A stretch of DNA of 50,481 nucleotides, from positions 1 to 50,481 of the forward strand of contig JBELLC010000005.1 of assembly GCA_042088965.1 (NCBI GenBank), written 5' to 3'. The stretch is from TMED26 sp042088965 (GTDB lineage: Bacteria > Pseudomonadota > Alphaproteobacteria > Thalassobaculales > Thalassobaculaceae). Of the stretch, positions 17,565-25,220 are shown piece by piece (position 1 is the first letter of the stretch; the number at the start of each line of letters is the position of its first letter). The notes beneath the pieces were generated by a model. It worked only from the letters and a program-made list of their open reading frames with translations. It was not told the DNA's origin and did no database searches. A program made the translations under genes and the position numbers.

Positions 17565-18377
17565 ATGGATTCAGTCTCAAATTTTTCGCCCACCCCGCGC
17601 GGTGACGAAAACGACGTTATTCTTGAGGTCAGTGATATTGCCGTTCGGTTTGGTGGTATCATTGCGTTGGATGGCGTTAGCTTCAATGTCAGACGGGGAA
17701 TTGTGCAGGGTTTAATCGGCCCAAACGGCGCTGGCAAAACCACGTTATTCAATTGTCTCAGCCGTCTTTACATTCCCAATCAAGGCGATATTCGCTTCCA
17801 GGGTGAGACAATTTTGAAGAGTCCTCCGCACCATATGGCTGAAGTGGGAATTGGCCGTACCTTTCAAAACCTTGCGTTGTTCAAAACCATGAGCGTTTTA
17901 GACAATGTCATGATTGGCGGTCACGCTCGCAGCAAGAGTGACTTTTTATCAAATGCCTTGCGATTGCCTTGGGTCTCGCGCGAAGAGGAAATGTTGCGTG
18001 ATGCCGCATGGGAGCTGATTGATTATTTGGACCTAAATAGTGTTGCCCATCAGCAAGTTGGCGGTCTGCCCTTTGGTACTCAAAAGCGGGTCGAAATGGC
18101 ACGGGCTTTAGCCGCAGAGCCGAAATTGTTGTTGTTGGATGAGCCAGCCGGCGGCCTGAATCATGATGAGGTCAATGAACTTGGTGATTTGATCACTCAG
18201 GTGCGTGATGACCGGGATATCACCGTGCTGCTGGTCGAGCATCACATGAGCCTGGTTATGAGAGTTTCTGACCAGATCGTTGCGATTGATTTCGGTCGTA
18301 AGATCGGTGAGGGCACGCCTGAAGAAATCCAACAAAACCAAAATGTCATTAACGCCTACTTGGGGACGCCAGAATAA
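17565..18377 (+). CDS. livG: Branched-chain amino-acid type ABC transporter ATP-binding protein (LivG-like)
   Basis: This is one of the two ATPases of a LIV/HAAT-class importer. The 270 residues show Walker A GPNGAGKTT, the Q-loop in GIGRTFQNLALF, the LivG-type signature LPFGTQKRVEMARAL, Walker B LLLLDEPAGGLN and the H-loop in LLVEHHMSLVM. The C-terminal NAYLGT is typical of LivG. No Shine-Dalgarno sequence is visible; the bases before the ATG are AT-rich (CATAAAATTAT), so leaderless initiation or coupling to the upstream short frame should be considered. The stop shares one base with the livF start. Substrate class is inferred from the family; such systems also carry amides, urea or other polar compounds. 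Confidence 0.92.
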   Translation: MDSVSNFSPTPRGDENDVILEVSDIAVRFGGIIALDGVSFNVRRGIVQGLIGPNGAGKTTLFNCLSRLYIPNQGDIRFQGETILKSPPHHMAEVGIGRTFQNLALFKTMSVLDNVMIGGHARSKSDFLSNALRLPWVSREEEMLRDAAWELIDYLDLNSVAHQQVGGLPFGTQKRVEMARALAAEPKLLLLDEPAGGLNHDEVNELGDLITQVRDDRDITVLLVEHHMSLVMRVSDQIVAIDFGRKIGEGTPEEIQQNQNVINAYLGTPE

Positions 18378-19087
18378 TGGCCTTACTTGAAGTTAAAAAT
18401 TTGAAGGCCTACTACGGCCCGATTGAGGCGCTCCACGGCATCAGTTTTTCGCTGGACGAGGGGTCTGTCACAACAATTTTGGGTGCCAATGGCGCCGGAA
18501 AAACAACCACACTTCGCGCAATTTGCGGGATGGTTAAAACCGACGGCTCGATTGTTATGGATGGTCAGGAAGTTGCCAGTCAGGCGACAGAAACGATCGT
18601 CCGGACGGGCATTGCGCATGTGCCAGAGGGACGCGGGACTTTTACCCGTGTATCAGCCGAAGAAAATCTGCGGTTGGGGGCCTATACCCGGCGTGACCGC
18701 CAAGCTATCGCGGAAGATATCGAGCGTGTATATGCTTATTTCCCCCGTCTGAAAGAACGCCGAGCGCAGCAAGCAGGCACGTTGTCAGGAGGTGAGCAAC
18801 AGATGCTGGCCGTCGGACGGGCGATGATGTTGCGTCCGCGGATCATGCTCCTGGATGAGCCATCGTTTGGACTGGCACCGCTTATCGTCGAAGAGCTGTT
18901 TAATATTTTACGGACCATCAACGAAAAAGAAAAAGTCAGCATGTTGTTGGTGGAACAGAACGCTACTTTGGCGTTGAATCTTGCGGATCATGCGTACTTG
19001 CTGGAAACCGGCAATGTTGTGATCTCCGGAACTTCTCAAGAAATTGCCGCCGACGAAGGTGTGCGTAAATCCTATCTCGGTTACTAG
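18377..19087 (+). CDS. livF: Branched-chain amino-acid type ABC transporter ATP-binding protein (LivF-like)
   Basis: This is the second ATPase of the importer, pairing with LivG under the two permeases. The 236 residues begin MALLEVKNLKAYYGPIEALHGI, quoted in part, a very typical LivF opening. Walker A GANGAGKTT, HVPEGRGTFTRVSAEENL, signature LSGGEQQMLAVGRAM, Walker B IMLLDEPSFGLAP and the H/Q segment LLVEQNATLALNL are all intact. The end SYLGY is family-standard. Its ATG overlaps the last base of the livG stop, implying coupled translation, and livH begins 14 bases downstream. Confidence 0.93.
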   Translation: MALLEVKNLKAYYGPIEALHGISFSLDEGSVTTILGANGAGKTTTLRAICGMVKTDGSIVMDGQEVASQATETIVRTGIAHVPEGRGTFTRVSAEENLRLGAYTRRDRQAIAEDIERVYAYFPRLKERRAQQAGTLSGGEQQMLAVGRAMMLRPRIMLLDEPSFGLAPLIVEELFNILRTINEKEKVSMLLVEQNATLALNLADHAYLLETGNVVISGTSQEIAADEGVRKSYLGY

Positions 19088-19101
19088 GAGCGAGCTTGGT
19101 C

Positions 19102-19974
19102 ATGGACTTATTTTTACAGCAGACCCTGAGCGGACTTGCGACAGGGGCAATTTATGCGTCATTGGCTTTGGCTGTGGTGATGATTTACCAGGCGATTGAC
19201 CATTTTAATTTCGCGCAAGGCGAAATGGCGATGTTTTCAACTTTTATTGCCTGGCAAATGATTGACATGGGCCTACCCTATTGGGTCGCTTTTGGTGTTT
19301 GTTTGGCATTTTCCTTCATTGGCGGAATGGCCATTGAGCGGATTATTTTTGCGCCGCTACACGCTGCACCGGTGCTATCGCATATTGTGGTGTTCATCGC
19401 GTTGACATTGATTTTCAACGCAGCAGCTGGCTTTTTCTGGGAGTTTACCATTAAAGAATTCCCAAGTCCGTTCCCCGATAAGTTGCCGTTTGAAACCAAT
19501 TTGATCGGCCCGCATGAAGTTGGTGTGGTGTTTGTGACGATTGTTATGCTCGCCCTTATTGCTGCCTTCTTCCGCTTTACCTCGGTTGGTTTGGCCATGC
19601 GGGCTGCCGCTGCAAACCCAGACTCAGCCTTATTGGTTGGTGTCAGTGTCAAGCGGATGCTCGGTCTGGGTTGGGGTTTGGCAGCCGTTGTGGGGGCGGT
19701 TGCAGGGATGATGATTGCCCCCGTGGTGTTCCTTGAGCCCAACATGATGCTGACAGTGCTGCTGTACGGTTTCGCTGGTGCCGTGGTCGGAGGGCTGACC
19801 AGCCCTGGCGGTGCGGTTGTTGGTGGTTTCTTGATGGGGGTCCTGGAAAACCTTGCCGGTGAGTATTTGATTGGCAGTGAGTTGAAACTGACCTTCGCCC
19901 TGATCGTCATTGTCGCCGTCTTATTATTCCGGCCAGCTGGTTTGTTTGGTCGCGTCGTTGTACAAAGGGTTTAA
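19102..19974 (+). CDS. livH: Branched-chain amino-acid type ABC transporter permease (LivH-like)
   Basis: LivH is one of two inner-membrane permeases that form the translocation path. The ATG at 19102 gives 290 residues starting MDLFLQQTLSGLATGAIYAS. The TTG at 19096 is closer to the AGGAG at 19086-19090, so the start is uncertain by two codons. About eight hydrophobic segments span the protein. LivH hallmarks are FAQGEMAMF near residue 37, AMRAAAANPDSALLVGVSV near 170-190, and the late GGLTSPGGAVVGGFLMGVLENL, which includes the ATPase-contact loop. The gene sits between livF and livM with short gaps. Selectivity comes mainly from the binding proteins encoded downstream. Confidence 0.92.
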   Translation: MDLFLQQTLSGLATGAIYASLALAVVMIYQAIDHFNFAQGEMAMFSTFIAWQMIDMGLPYWVAFGVCLAFSFIGGMAIERIIFAPLHAAPVLSHIVVFIALTLIFNAAAGFFWEFTIKEFPSPFPDKLPFETNLIGPHEVGVVFVTIVMLALIAAFFRFTSVGLAMRAAAANPDSALLVGVSVKRMLGLGWGLAAVVGAVAGMMIAPVVFLEPNMMLTVLLYGFAGAVVGGLTSPGGAVVGGFLMGVLENLAGEYLIGSELKLTFALIVIVAVLLFRPAGLFGRVVVQRV

Positions 19975-19977
19975 TTT

Positions 19978-21021
19978 ATGTCAGTCGATAAAATGAGTGG
20001 CGGCAACCGGGTTGATCCGGCGAGCATGCTTCAAATCATGAATATTGAGCTGCCAAAATGGCGCGCAATTATGATTGTCGTGGGACTAGCAATTGCGGTT
20101 TGTTTGCCGTTCATCGTTGAAGGGTTTAGCGTTTTTCAGCTGACCCAGGTCATGGTGTATGCCATTGCGGTTCTCGGGTTAAACCTGCTGACTGGCTTTA
20201 ACGGTCAGTTCTCTTTGGGGCATAGTGCGTTTTATGCGCTTGGTGCCTATACAACCGCGATCATGATTGATCAGTATGAAATCACCTATTATTGGACGAT
20301 TTTGCCGGCGGGCATTATCTGTTTTGTGGGGGGGTTCTTGTTTGGTCTGCCCGCTCTGCGCTTGGATGGTCTTTATCTGGCGCTGGCGACGTTTGCGCTG
20401 GCGGTGGCAACGCCGCAGCTGCTGCGGTATGAGCATTTTGAAGGGTTCACGGGCGGTGTTCAGGGCTTGGACGTGTTCAAACCGGACTCGCCCATTGAAT
20501 CGCTGAATGCGGACCAGTGGCTTTACTTCTTTGTGCTGTTCTGTGGCATTTTATTGATCATTGGTGCTTGGAATTTGGTCCGTGGTCGCACCGGCCGGGC
20601 GATGATTGCCATTCGTGACAACCCCATTGCAGCTCGCAGCATGGGCATTAATACCGCTGCCTATAAATCACTGACCTTTGGGGTAAGTGGCTTTTACACA
20701 GGTATTGCTGGCGCTCTTGGGGCCATTGTGGCTGAGTTCGTGGCCCCAGACAGTTTCACGTTTTTCCTTTCGGTTTGGTTCTTGGTTGGCATGGTTGTTG
20801 GTGGATTAGCATCAATTCCAGCGGCGATCATGGGCGGTTTGTTTATCGTCTATGGGCAGAACTTCTCTGAAGAAGTGGTCATCAGCTTATTTGGTGATGA
20901 CCCAAGTAAAAAGGCCCTTATCTGGGTGTTTTACGGTGGAATCTTGATTTTCACCGTTTATGTGGTTCCCAATGGTGTTGCTGGTTTGGTGCGTCGTTGG
21001 GTGGCCAAATTTGCGCGATGA
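19978..21021 (+). CDS. livM: Branched-chain amino-acid type ABC transporter permease (LivM-like)
   Basis: LivM pairs with LivH to form the membrane channel. The 347-residue protein has a cytoplasmic N-terminal stretch of about 35 residues, then roughly nine or ten membrane helices. The signature NLLTGFNGQFSLGHSAFYALGAY (about residues 68-90, quoted in parts) and RAMIAIRDNPIAARSMGI near 205-222 identify the family; the second is the coupling loop to the ATPases. The ATG begins three bases after the livH stop. A 98-base gap follows before the first binding-protein gene. It contains the inverted repeat CCTTCC/GGAAGG (21022-21046) without a U-run, perhaps a point of mRNA processing. Confidence 0.92.
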   Translation: MSVDKMSGGNRVDPASMLQIMNIELPKWRAIMIVVGLAIAVCLPFIVEGFSVFQLTQVMVYAIAVLGLNLLTGFNGQFSLGHSAFYALGAYTTAIMIDQYEITYYWTILPAGIICFVGGFLFGLPALRLDGLYLALATFALAVATPQLLRYEHFEGFTGGVQGLDVFKPDSPIESLNADQWLYFFVLFCGILLIIGAWNLVRGRTGRAMIAIRDNPIAARSMGINTAAYKSLTFGVSGFYTGIAGALGAIVAEFVAPDSFTFFLSVWFLVGMVVGGLASIPAAIMGGLFIVYGQNFSEEVVISLFGDDPSKKALIWVFYGGILIFTVYVVPNGVAGLVRRWVAKFAR

Positions 21022-21119
21022 CCTTCCCGGCGTAACGCTTGGAAGGCTACTTCAAGAAGACCTGGAATGGGCCATGAAGATATTTTTAAACAAGGAAGAA
21101 AAGCAGGAGGCTTAAGTTT

Positions 21120-22483
21120 ATGAAACTTCATCAAATCACCCTTGCCAGCGCAGCTGTTTTGGCGTTGGGCATCAGCGGCGCGGTTGCTGCAAATGCCCCT
21201 GGGGTTAGCGATACTGAAATCGTTATTGGTAACACCAATCCTTACAGTGGCCCGGCATCAAGCTACAGTGTCTATGGTAAAGCAATTGGCGCCTGCTGGA
21301 ACTGGGTTAATGATAACGGCGGCATCAATGGCCGGAAGATCAAGTGGATCTCCTATGACGACGGCTATAGCCCACCCAAGACAAAAGAGCAGATCCGGAA
21401 GTTGGTTGAGCGTGATAAAGTTGCTTTCACATTCCAAACGCTCGGCACGCCAACAAATTCGGCGGTTCATAAGTACATGAACAAGAAAAAGGTTCCGCAC
21501 CTGTTTCTTGCCACCGGTGCGACCAAATGGGGTCAGCCAGCTAAATACCCTTGGACCATGGGCTGGCAGCCAAACTATCAAACCGTTGGTGCCATTTTTG
21601 GAAATTACATTTTGGACAATACGCCGAACGCCAAGGTTGCCATCCTGAACCAGAATGATGACTACGGTAAAGATTATGTGCTTGGCATGCAGAAGGCGAT
21701 GGGCGACAAGTTTGACACCATGGTTGTCAAGCGGGAGACCTATGAGACGTCTGACCCAACCGTTGATAGTCAAATCGTTAGTCTGGCAAACAGTGGCGCG
21801 GATGTCTTCGTGAACATTTCAATTCCAAAGTTTGNNNNNNNNNNNNNNNNNNNNNNNNNNNNNNNNNNNNNNNNNNNNNNNNNNNNNNNNNNNNNNNNNN
21901 NNNNNNNNNNNNNNNNNNNNNNNNNNNNNNNNNNAGTCTGGCAAACAGTGGCGCGGATGTCTTCGTGAACATTTCAATTCCAAAGTTTGCCGCTCAGGCC
22001 ATTAAGAAAATGGCCGCCATTGGTTGGAAGCCAGTTCATCTCTTGAATGACGTCTCAGCGGCGATTGCTGCAACCTATGTGCCAGCTGGTGTCGAGAATT
22101 CAAAAGGCATCATCTCCGTTGACTTTTACAAAGATCCAAACGATCCAGAGTGGGCCAACGATCCAGAGACTCTTGAATGGCGCAAGTGGATGGCCGAATA
22201 TCAGCCAAGTGGTGACCTGAAGAACAAGATGAACTCATATGGATGGGCCGTTTGCCACACCATGATTGCCGTGTTGAAGCAAGCTGGCGATGACTTGAGC
22301 CGTGAGAACATCATGAAGCAGGCTGCGAACTTGACTCAGGTTAGAGTCCCAATGCTGCTGCCGGGTATGGTTGTTGATACAAGCGCAACTGACTTCTATC
22401 CGCTGGAGCAAATGCAGATGATGAAGTTTGATGGTGAGCGGAATGTTCGTTTTGGTCCGTTGATCAGCGCTGAAACTGACTAA
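21120..22483 (+). CDS. Periplasmic substrate-binding protein 1 of the liv-type importer (interrupted only by an assembly gap)
   Basis: This is a type 1 periplasmic binding protein of the LivK/HAAT family that captures the ligand for LivHMGF. As given, the frame is broken by 100 N at 21835-21934. However, the 55 bases before the gap are repeated exactly after it. Deleting the Ns and one copy (155 bases) restores a single 402-codon frame, the same length as the next gene. A signal peptide ends near residue 23 (GAVA-AN). The mature protein opens APGVSDTEIVIGNTNPYSG, the usual first strand. ILNQNDDYGKDYVLGM and VFVNISIPKFAAQAIKKM follow. GCAGGAGG gives a strong ribosome site. The gene is almost certainly intact in the organism. 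The exact ligand is unknown. Confidence 0.9.
21835..21934. other. Assembly gap of 100 N with 55-base duplicated flanks
   Basis: One hundred N separate two identical 55-base copies (21780-21834 and 21935-21989). Overlaps of exactly one k-mer at contig ends are what a de Bruijn assembler run at k=55 would leave. The gap is therefore probably zero-length and the duplication artificial. Confidence 0.93.
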
Positions 22484-22507
22484 AACACTCTATTCTATTT
22501 GAATAGG

Positions 22508-22538
22508 AAGGGTCGCCGGTCTCCGGCGGCCCTTTTTT
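22508..22538 (+). terminator. Rho-independent terminator after binding-protein gene 1
   Basis: AAGGGTCGCCGG pairs with CCGGCGGCCCTT around the loop TCT, with one G-U wobble, and is followed by six T at 22533-22538. It would separate most transcripts of the first binding-protein gene from its tandem copy. Confidence 0.88.
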
Positions 22539-22600
22539 GTGTTGTGCTGTCCGCAAGAGAGCCCCCAAAACGCGGGTGGCGGCCCTGTTGCCGTTCAGAT

Positions 22601-22630
22601 TTGCGTGAAGCCCCACAAATCAGGTATGGT
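22601..22630 (+). promoter_or_regulatory. Weak promoter candidate for binding-protein gene 2
   Basis: TTGCGT at 22601-22606 and TATGGT at 22625-22630 are 18 bases apart, downstream of a strong terminator and about 77 bases before the next gene. The position makes sense for an independent promoter, but the match is modest. Confidence 0.3.
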
Positions 22631-22707
22631 TCCCGTAACTTGAAGACGGCCTGAGTAACGCAGTCAACGTGCTGTAAAACAAAAATAAAAACAGGAGGTT
22701 TAAGTTC

Positions 22708-23916
22708 ATGAAACTTTATCAACTCAGCCTTATCAGCGTCGGCGCTCTGGCAGTCGCCATCAGCGGCGCTTTTGCCGCCAATGCCCCGGGGGTAACGGAT
22801 ACAGAAATCGCAATTGGCAATACCAATCCATACAGTGGTCCGGCGTCAAGCTATAGTGTCATTGGCAAAGGGATTGGTGCCTGCTGGAATTGGGTTAACG
22901 ATAACGGCGGCATCAATGGCCGGAAGATCAAATGGATCTCCTATGATGATGGCTATAGCCCGCCAAAGACCAAGGAACAAACCCGCAAGTTAGTGGAGCG
23001 CGATAAAGTCGCCTTCATGTTCCAAAACCTGGGGACCCCAACGAATTCAGCCGTTCATAAATATATGAACAAGAAAAAGGTCCCGCATCTGTTTATTGCC
23101 AGTGGTGCGACCAAATGGGGGCAGCCAAAGAAATACCCTTGGACCATGGGCTGGCAGCCAAACTATCAGACCGTTGGGGCGATTTTTGGGGACTACATTC
23201 TACAGAACACGCCAAATGCCAAAGTCGCTATTCTCAACCAGAATGACGACTACGGTAAAGATTACGTCCTCGGTATGCGGCGTGCGATGGGTGACGCGTT
23301 CGACAAAATGGTTGTGAAGCAGGAAAGCTACGAGACGTCAGATCCAACCGTCGACAGCCAAATTGTTAGCTTGGCCAGCAGTGGCGCTGATGTTTTTGTG
23401 AATATTTCAATTCCAAAGTTTGCCGCCCAAGCCATTAAGAAAATGGCGGCCATTGGATGGACGCCAGTGCATCTGTTGAATGATGTTGCGGCGTCAATTG
23501 CGTCAACTTATATGCCCGCCGGCGTTGAAAAATCAAAAGGCATCATCTCGGTTGATTTTTATAAAGATCCGAACGACCCGGAGTGGGCGAACGATCCAGA
23601 AACAGGTGTTTGGCGCGCATGGATGGCAAAATATCACCCAACGGGTGATCTAAAGAACAAGTTGAATTCCTATGCATGGGCTGTATGTCACACCATGATG
23701 ACGGTGTTGCAGCAAGCTGGGGATGACCTTAGCCGGGAAAATATCATGGCGCAGGCGGCCAATTTAACGCAGGTGAAAGTCCCCATGCTGCTACCAGGCA
23801 TGGTGATTGATACAAGCGCGACAGATTTCTATCCGCTAGAGCAAATGCAGATGATGAAGTTTGACGGCAAGCGGAACGTCCGTTTTGGGCCGCTGATTAC
23901 TGCGAAAACGCAGTAA
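22708..23916 (+). CDS. Periplasmic substrate-binding protein 2 of the liv-type importer (tandem paralogue)
   Basis: This 402-residue LivK-type binding protein is a tandem copy of the preceding gene. By hand alignment with the gap-repaired first copy I count 53 differences, about 87% identity. They are concentrated in the signal peptide and in surface-like positions, while the ligand-binding opening NTNPYSGPASSYSV and the central NQNDDYGKDYVLGM are shared. The signal peptide ends near residue 23 (GAFA-AN). Even the ribosome-site region ACAGGAGGTTTAAGTTC resembles that of copy 1, so the duplication included the leader. It lies between two terminators and may be expressed separately. The two copies probably share one membrane complex and differ in affinity, ligand or regulation; which is unknown. 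Confidence 0.92.
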   Translation: MKLYQLSLISVGALAVAISGAFAANAPGVTDTEIAIGNTNPYSGPASSYSVIGKGIGACWNWVNDNGGINGRKIKWISYDDGYSPPKTKEQTRKLVERDKVAFMFQNLGTPTNSAVHKYMNKKKVPHLFIASGATKWGQPKKYPWTMGWQPNYQTVGAIFGDYILQNTPNAKVAILNQNDDYGKDYVLGMRRAMGDAFDKMVVKQESYETSDPTVDSQIVSLASSGADVFVNISIPKFAAQAIKKMAAIGWTPVHLLNDVAASIASTYMPAGVEKSKGIISVDFYKDPNDPEWANDPETGVWRAWMAKYHPTGDLKNKLNSYAWAVCHTMMTVLQQAGDDLSRENIMAQAANLTQVKVPMLLPGMVIDTSATDFYPLEQMQMMKFDGKRNVRFGPLITAKTQ

Positions 23917-23941
23917 AATCACTTTATCAAGCTGATGCGAG

Positions 23942-23971
23942 AAGGGTTGCCTGTCTTTGGTGACCCTTTTT
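23942..23971 (+). terminator. Rho-independent terminator after binding-protein gene 2
   Basis: AAGGGTTGCC and GGTGACCCTT form an imperfect stem around TGTCTTT, followed by further T residues. It marks the end of the transporter operon before the rpsB promoter region. Confidence 0.75.
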
Positions 23972-23994
23972 CGTGCCAAACGGCCTGCAAACAC

Positions 23995-24023
23995 TTGCAT
24001 TCCTGGTGGTCAGGCGTTAGAAC
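23995..24023 (+). promoter_or_regulatory. Promoter candidate for the rpsB operon
   Basis: TTGCAT at 23995-24000 and TAGAAC at 24018-24023 are spaced by 17 bases, just after the terminator and about 110 bases before rpsB. The -35 is only a partial match. Confidence 0.35.
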
Positions 24024-24075
24024 GGCGGTTATCTCTCACACGGATTAGGCGGCTCTCAGGTGAGCGTCGCTCCGG

Positions 24076-24091
24076 TCTCAAGTAATTGAGA
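24076..24091 (+). promoter_or_regulatory. GNRA-capped hairpin in the rpsB leader
   Basis: TCTCAA pairs with TTGAGA around the tetraloop GTAA, which is a GNRA type. It lies 42 bases before the rpsB start. S2 represses its own mRNA in E. coli through the leader, so a structured leader is plausible here. I cannot match it to the known rpsB leader motif. Confidence 0.3.
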
Positions 24092-24133
24092 AGTGTCCGT
24101 GGCGGTACAACCGGAAAAGGAAAGGACATCCCG

Positions 24134-25113
24134 ATGGCGATGCCAACATTTACAATGCGCGAACTTCTGGAAACGGGCGTTCACTTTGGACACCACACCC
24201 GGCGCTGGGACCCGCGCATGAAATCGTACATCTTTGGTGTGCGGAACAATATCCATATTCTTGACCTGCAACAGACCGTGCCACTTTTGCACCGGGCATT
24301 GCAGGCTGTTCGCGACACCGTTGCCAAAGGCGGCCGGGTGCTGTTCGTGGGCACCAAACGGCAAGCGTCCGAATTGATTGCCGAAACAGCTTCACGTTCG
24401 GGGCAGTATTACGTCAATCATCGCTGGCTTGGTGGCATGTTGACCAACTGGAAGACCATTTCCGGTTCGATTAAGCGTTTGCGGGAACTGGAAGATAAAT
24501 TATCTCAAGAAGGTTTGGGCCTGACCAAAAAGGAAACCCTTGGCTTGACCCGCCAGCGCGAAAAGCTGGAGCGGTCCCTTGGCGGTATTAAGGAAATGGG
24601 CGGTCTGCCAGACATTATGGTTGTGATNNNNNNNNNNNNNNNNNNNNNNNNNNNNNNNNNNNNNNNNNNNNNNNNNNNNNNNNNNNNNNNNNNNNNNNNN
24701 NNNNNNNNNNNNNNNNNNNNNNNNNNNGGTCCCTTGGCGGTATTAAGGAAATGGGCGGTCTGCCAGACATTATGGTTGTGATCGATACCAATAAAGAGTC
24801 AATCGCCATTGCCGAGGCAAACGTTTTGGGAATTCCGGTGGTTGCTGTTCTCGACAGTAACTCAAACCCCGCTGGTGTTGACTATCCCATTCCCGGTAAT
24901 GACGATGCCATGCGGGCGATCACGCTGTATTGTGATCTGATTAACGGTGCAATTCTTGATGGTTTGCAGCAGGAAGCGACCGCCTCTGGTAAAGATTTGG
25001 GCGAAGCTCTTGACGCACCTGTTGAGCCGGCATTGGCGGCGGAAGCTGTTGCAGTTGAAGCACCCGCTGCGGCAGCCGCGCCAGAAGCGACAGCTGAAAC
25101 GCCTTCTGCTTAA
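24134..25113 (+). CDS. rpsB: 30S ribosomal protein S2 (interrupted only by an assembly gap)
   Basis: S2 binds late to the small subunit and is needed, with S1, for mRNA binding. The start at ATG 24134 follows AAGGA by seven bases and gives MAMPTFTMRELLETGVHFGHHTRRWDP, quoted in part, the standard S2 opening. The frame is broken by 100 N at 24628-24727. The 55 bases before the gap recur exactly after it. Removing 155 bases restores one 274-residue frame that reads through GGLPDIMVVIDTNKE without loss. The C-terminus carries an Ala/Glu/Pro-rich extension of about 35 residues, common in alphaproteobacterial S2. The order rpsB-tsf-pyrH-frr is widely conserved. Confidence 0.95.
24628..24727. other. 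Assembly gap of 100 N with 55-base duplicated flanks
   Basis: The sequences 24573-24627 and 24728-24782 are identical over 55 bases and flank exactly 100 N. This is the same pattern as the gap in the first binding-protein gene, so it is a scaffolding artefact inside rpsB. Confidence 0.93.
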
Positions 25114-25158
25114 CTGCGGGGCGTTTTGGCAAGGACGGCGTTACATTTACCCGATGAT

Positions 25159-25181
25159 GCGCCGCCCACGGGGGGCGGCGT
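25159..25181 (+). promoter_or_regulatory. Strong hairpin between rpsB and tsf, possible attenuator or processing site
   Basis: CGCCGCCC at 25160-25167 pairs perfectly with GGGCGGCG at 25173-25180 around a five-base loop. There is no U-run, so full termination is unlikely. In E. coli a partial attenuator lies in the same gap; a similar role here is inferred. Confidence 0.5.
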
Positions 25182-25220
25182 GTTGATGTTCGAGCATATC
25201 CAGGATCAAAAGGAAAGACG

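Noticed and set aside
19278..19910. Long open frame (210 codons) antisense to livH
   Set aside because: It is a shadow of a membrane protein gene: composition is Pro/Thr/Ala-rich and low-complexity, with no family resemblance, while livH is unmistakable.
21022..21046. Terminator between livM and the first binding-protein gene
   Set aside because: CCTTCC/GGAAGG has a 13-base loop and no U-run, so termination is not supported.
21780..21989. A real direct repeat or transposon scar in the binding-protein gene
   Set aside because: The repeat is exactly 55 bases with exactly 100 N between copies, and rpsB shows the same pattern; an assembly artefact explains both.
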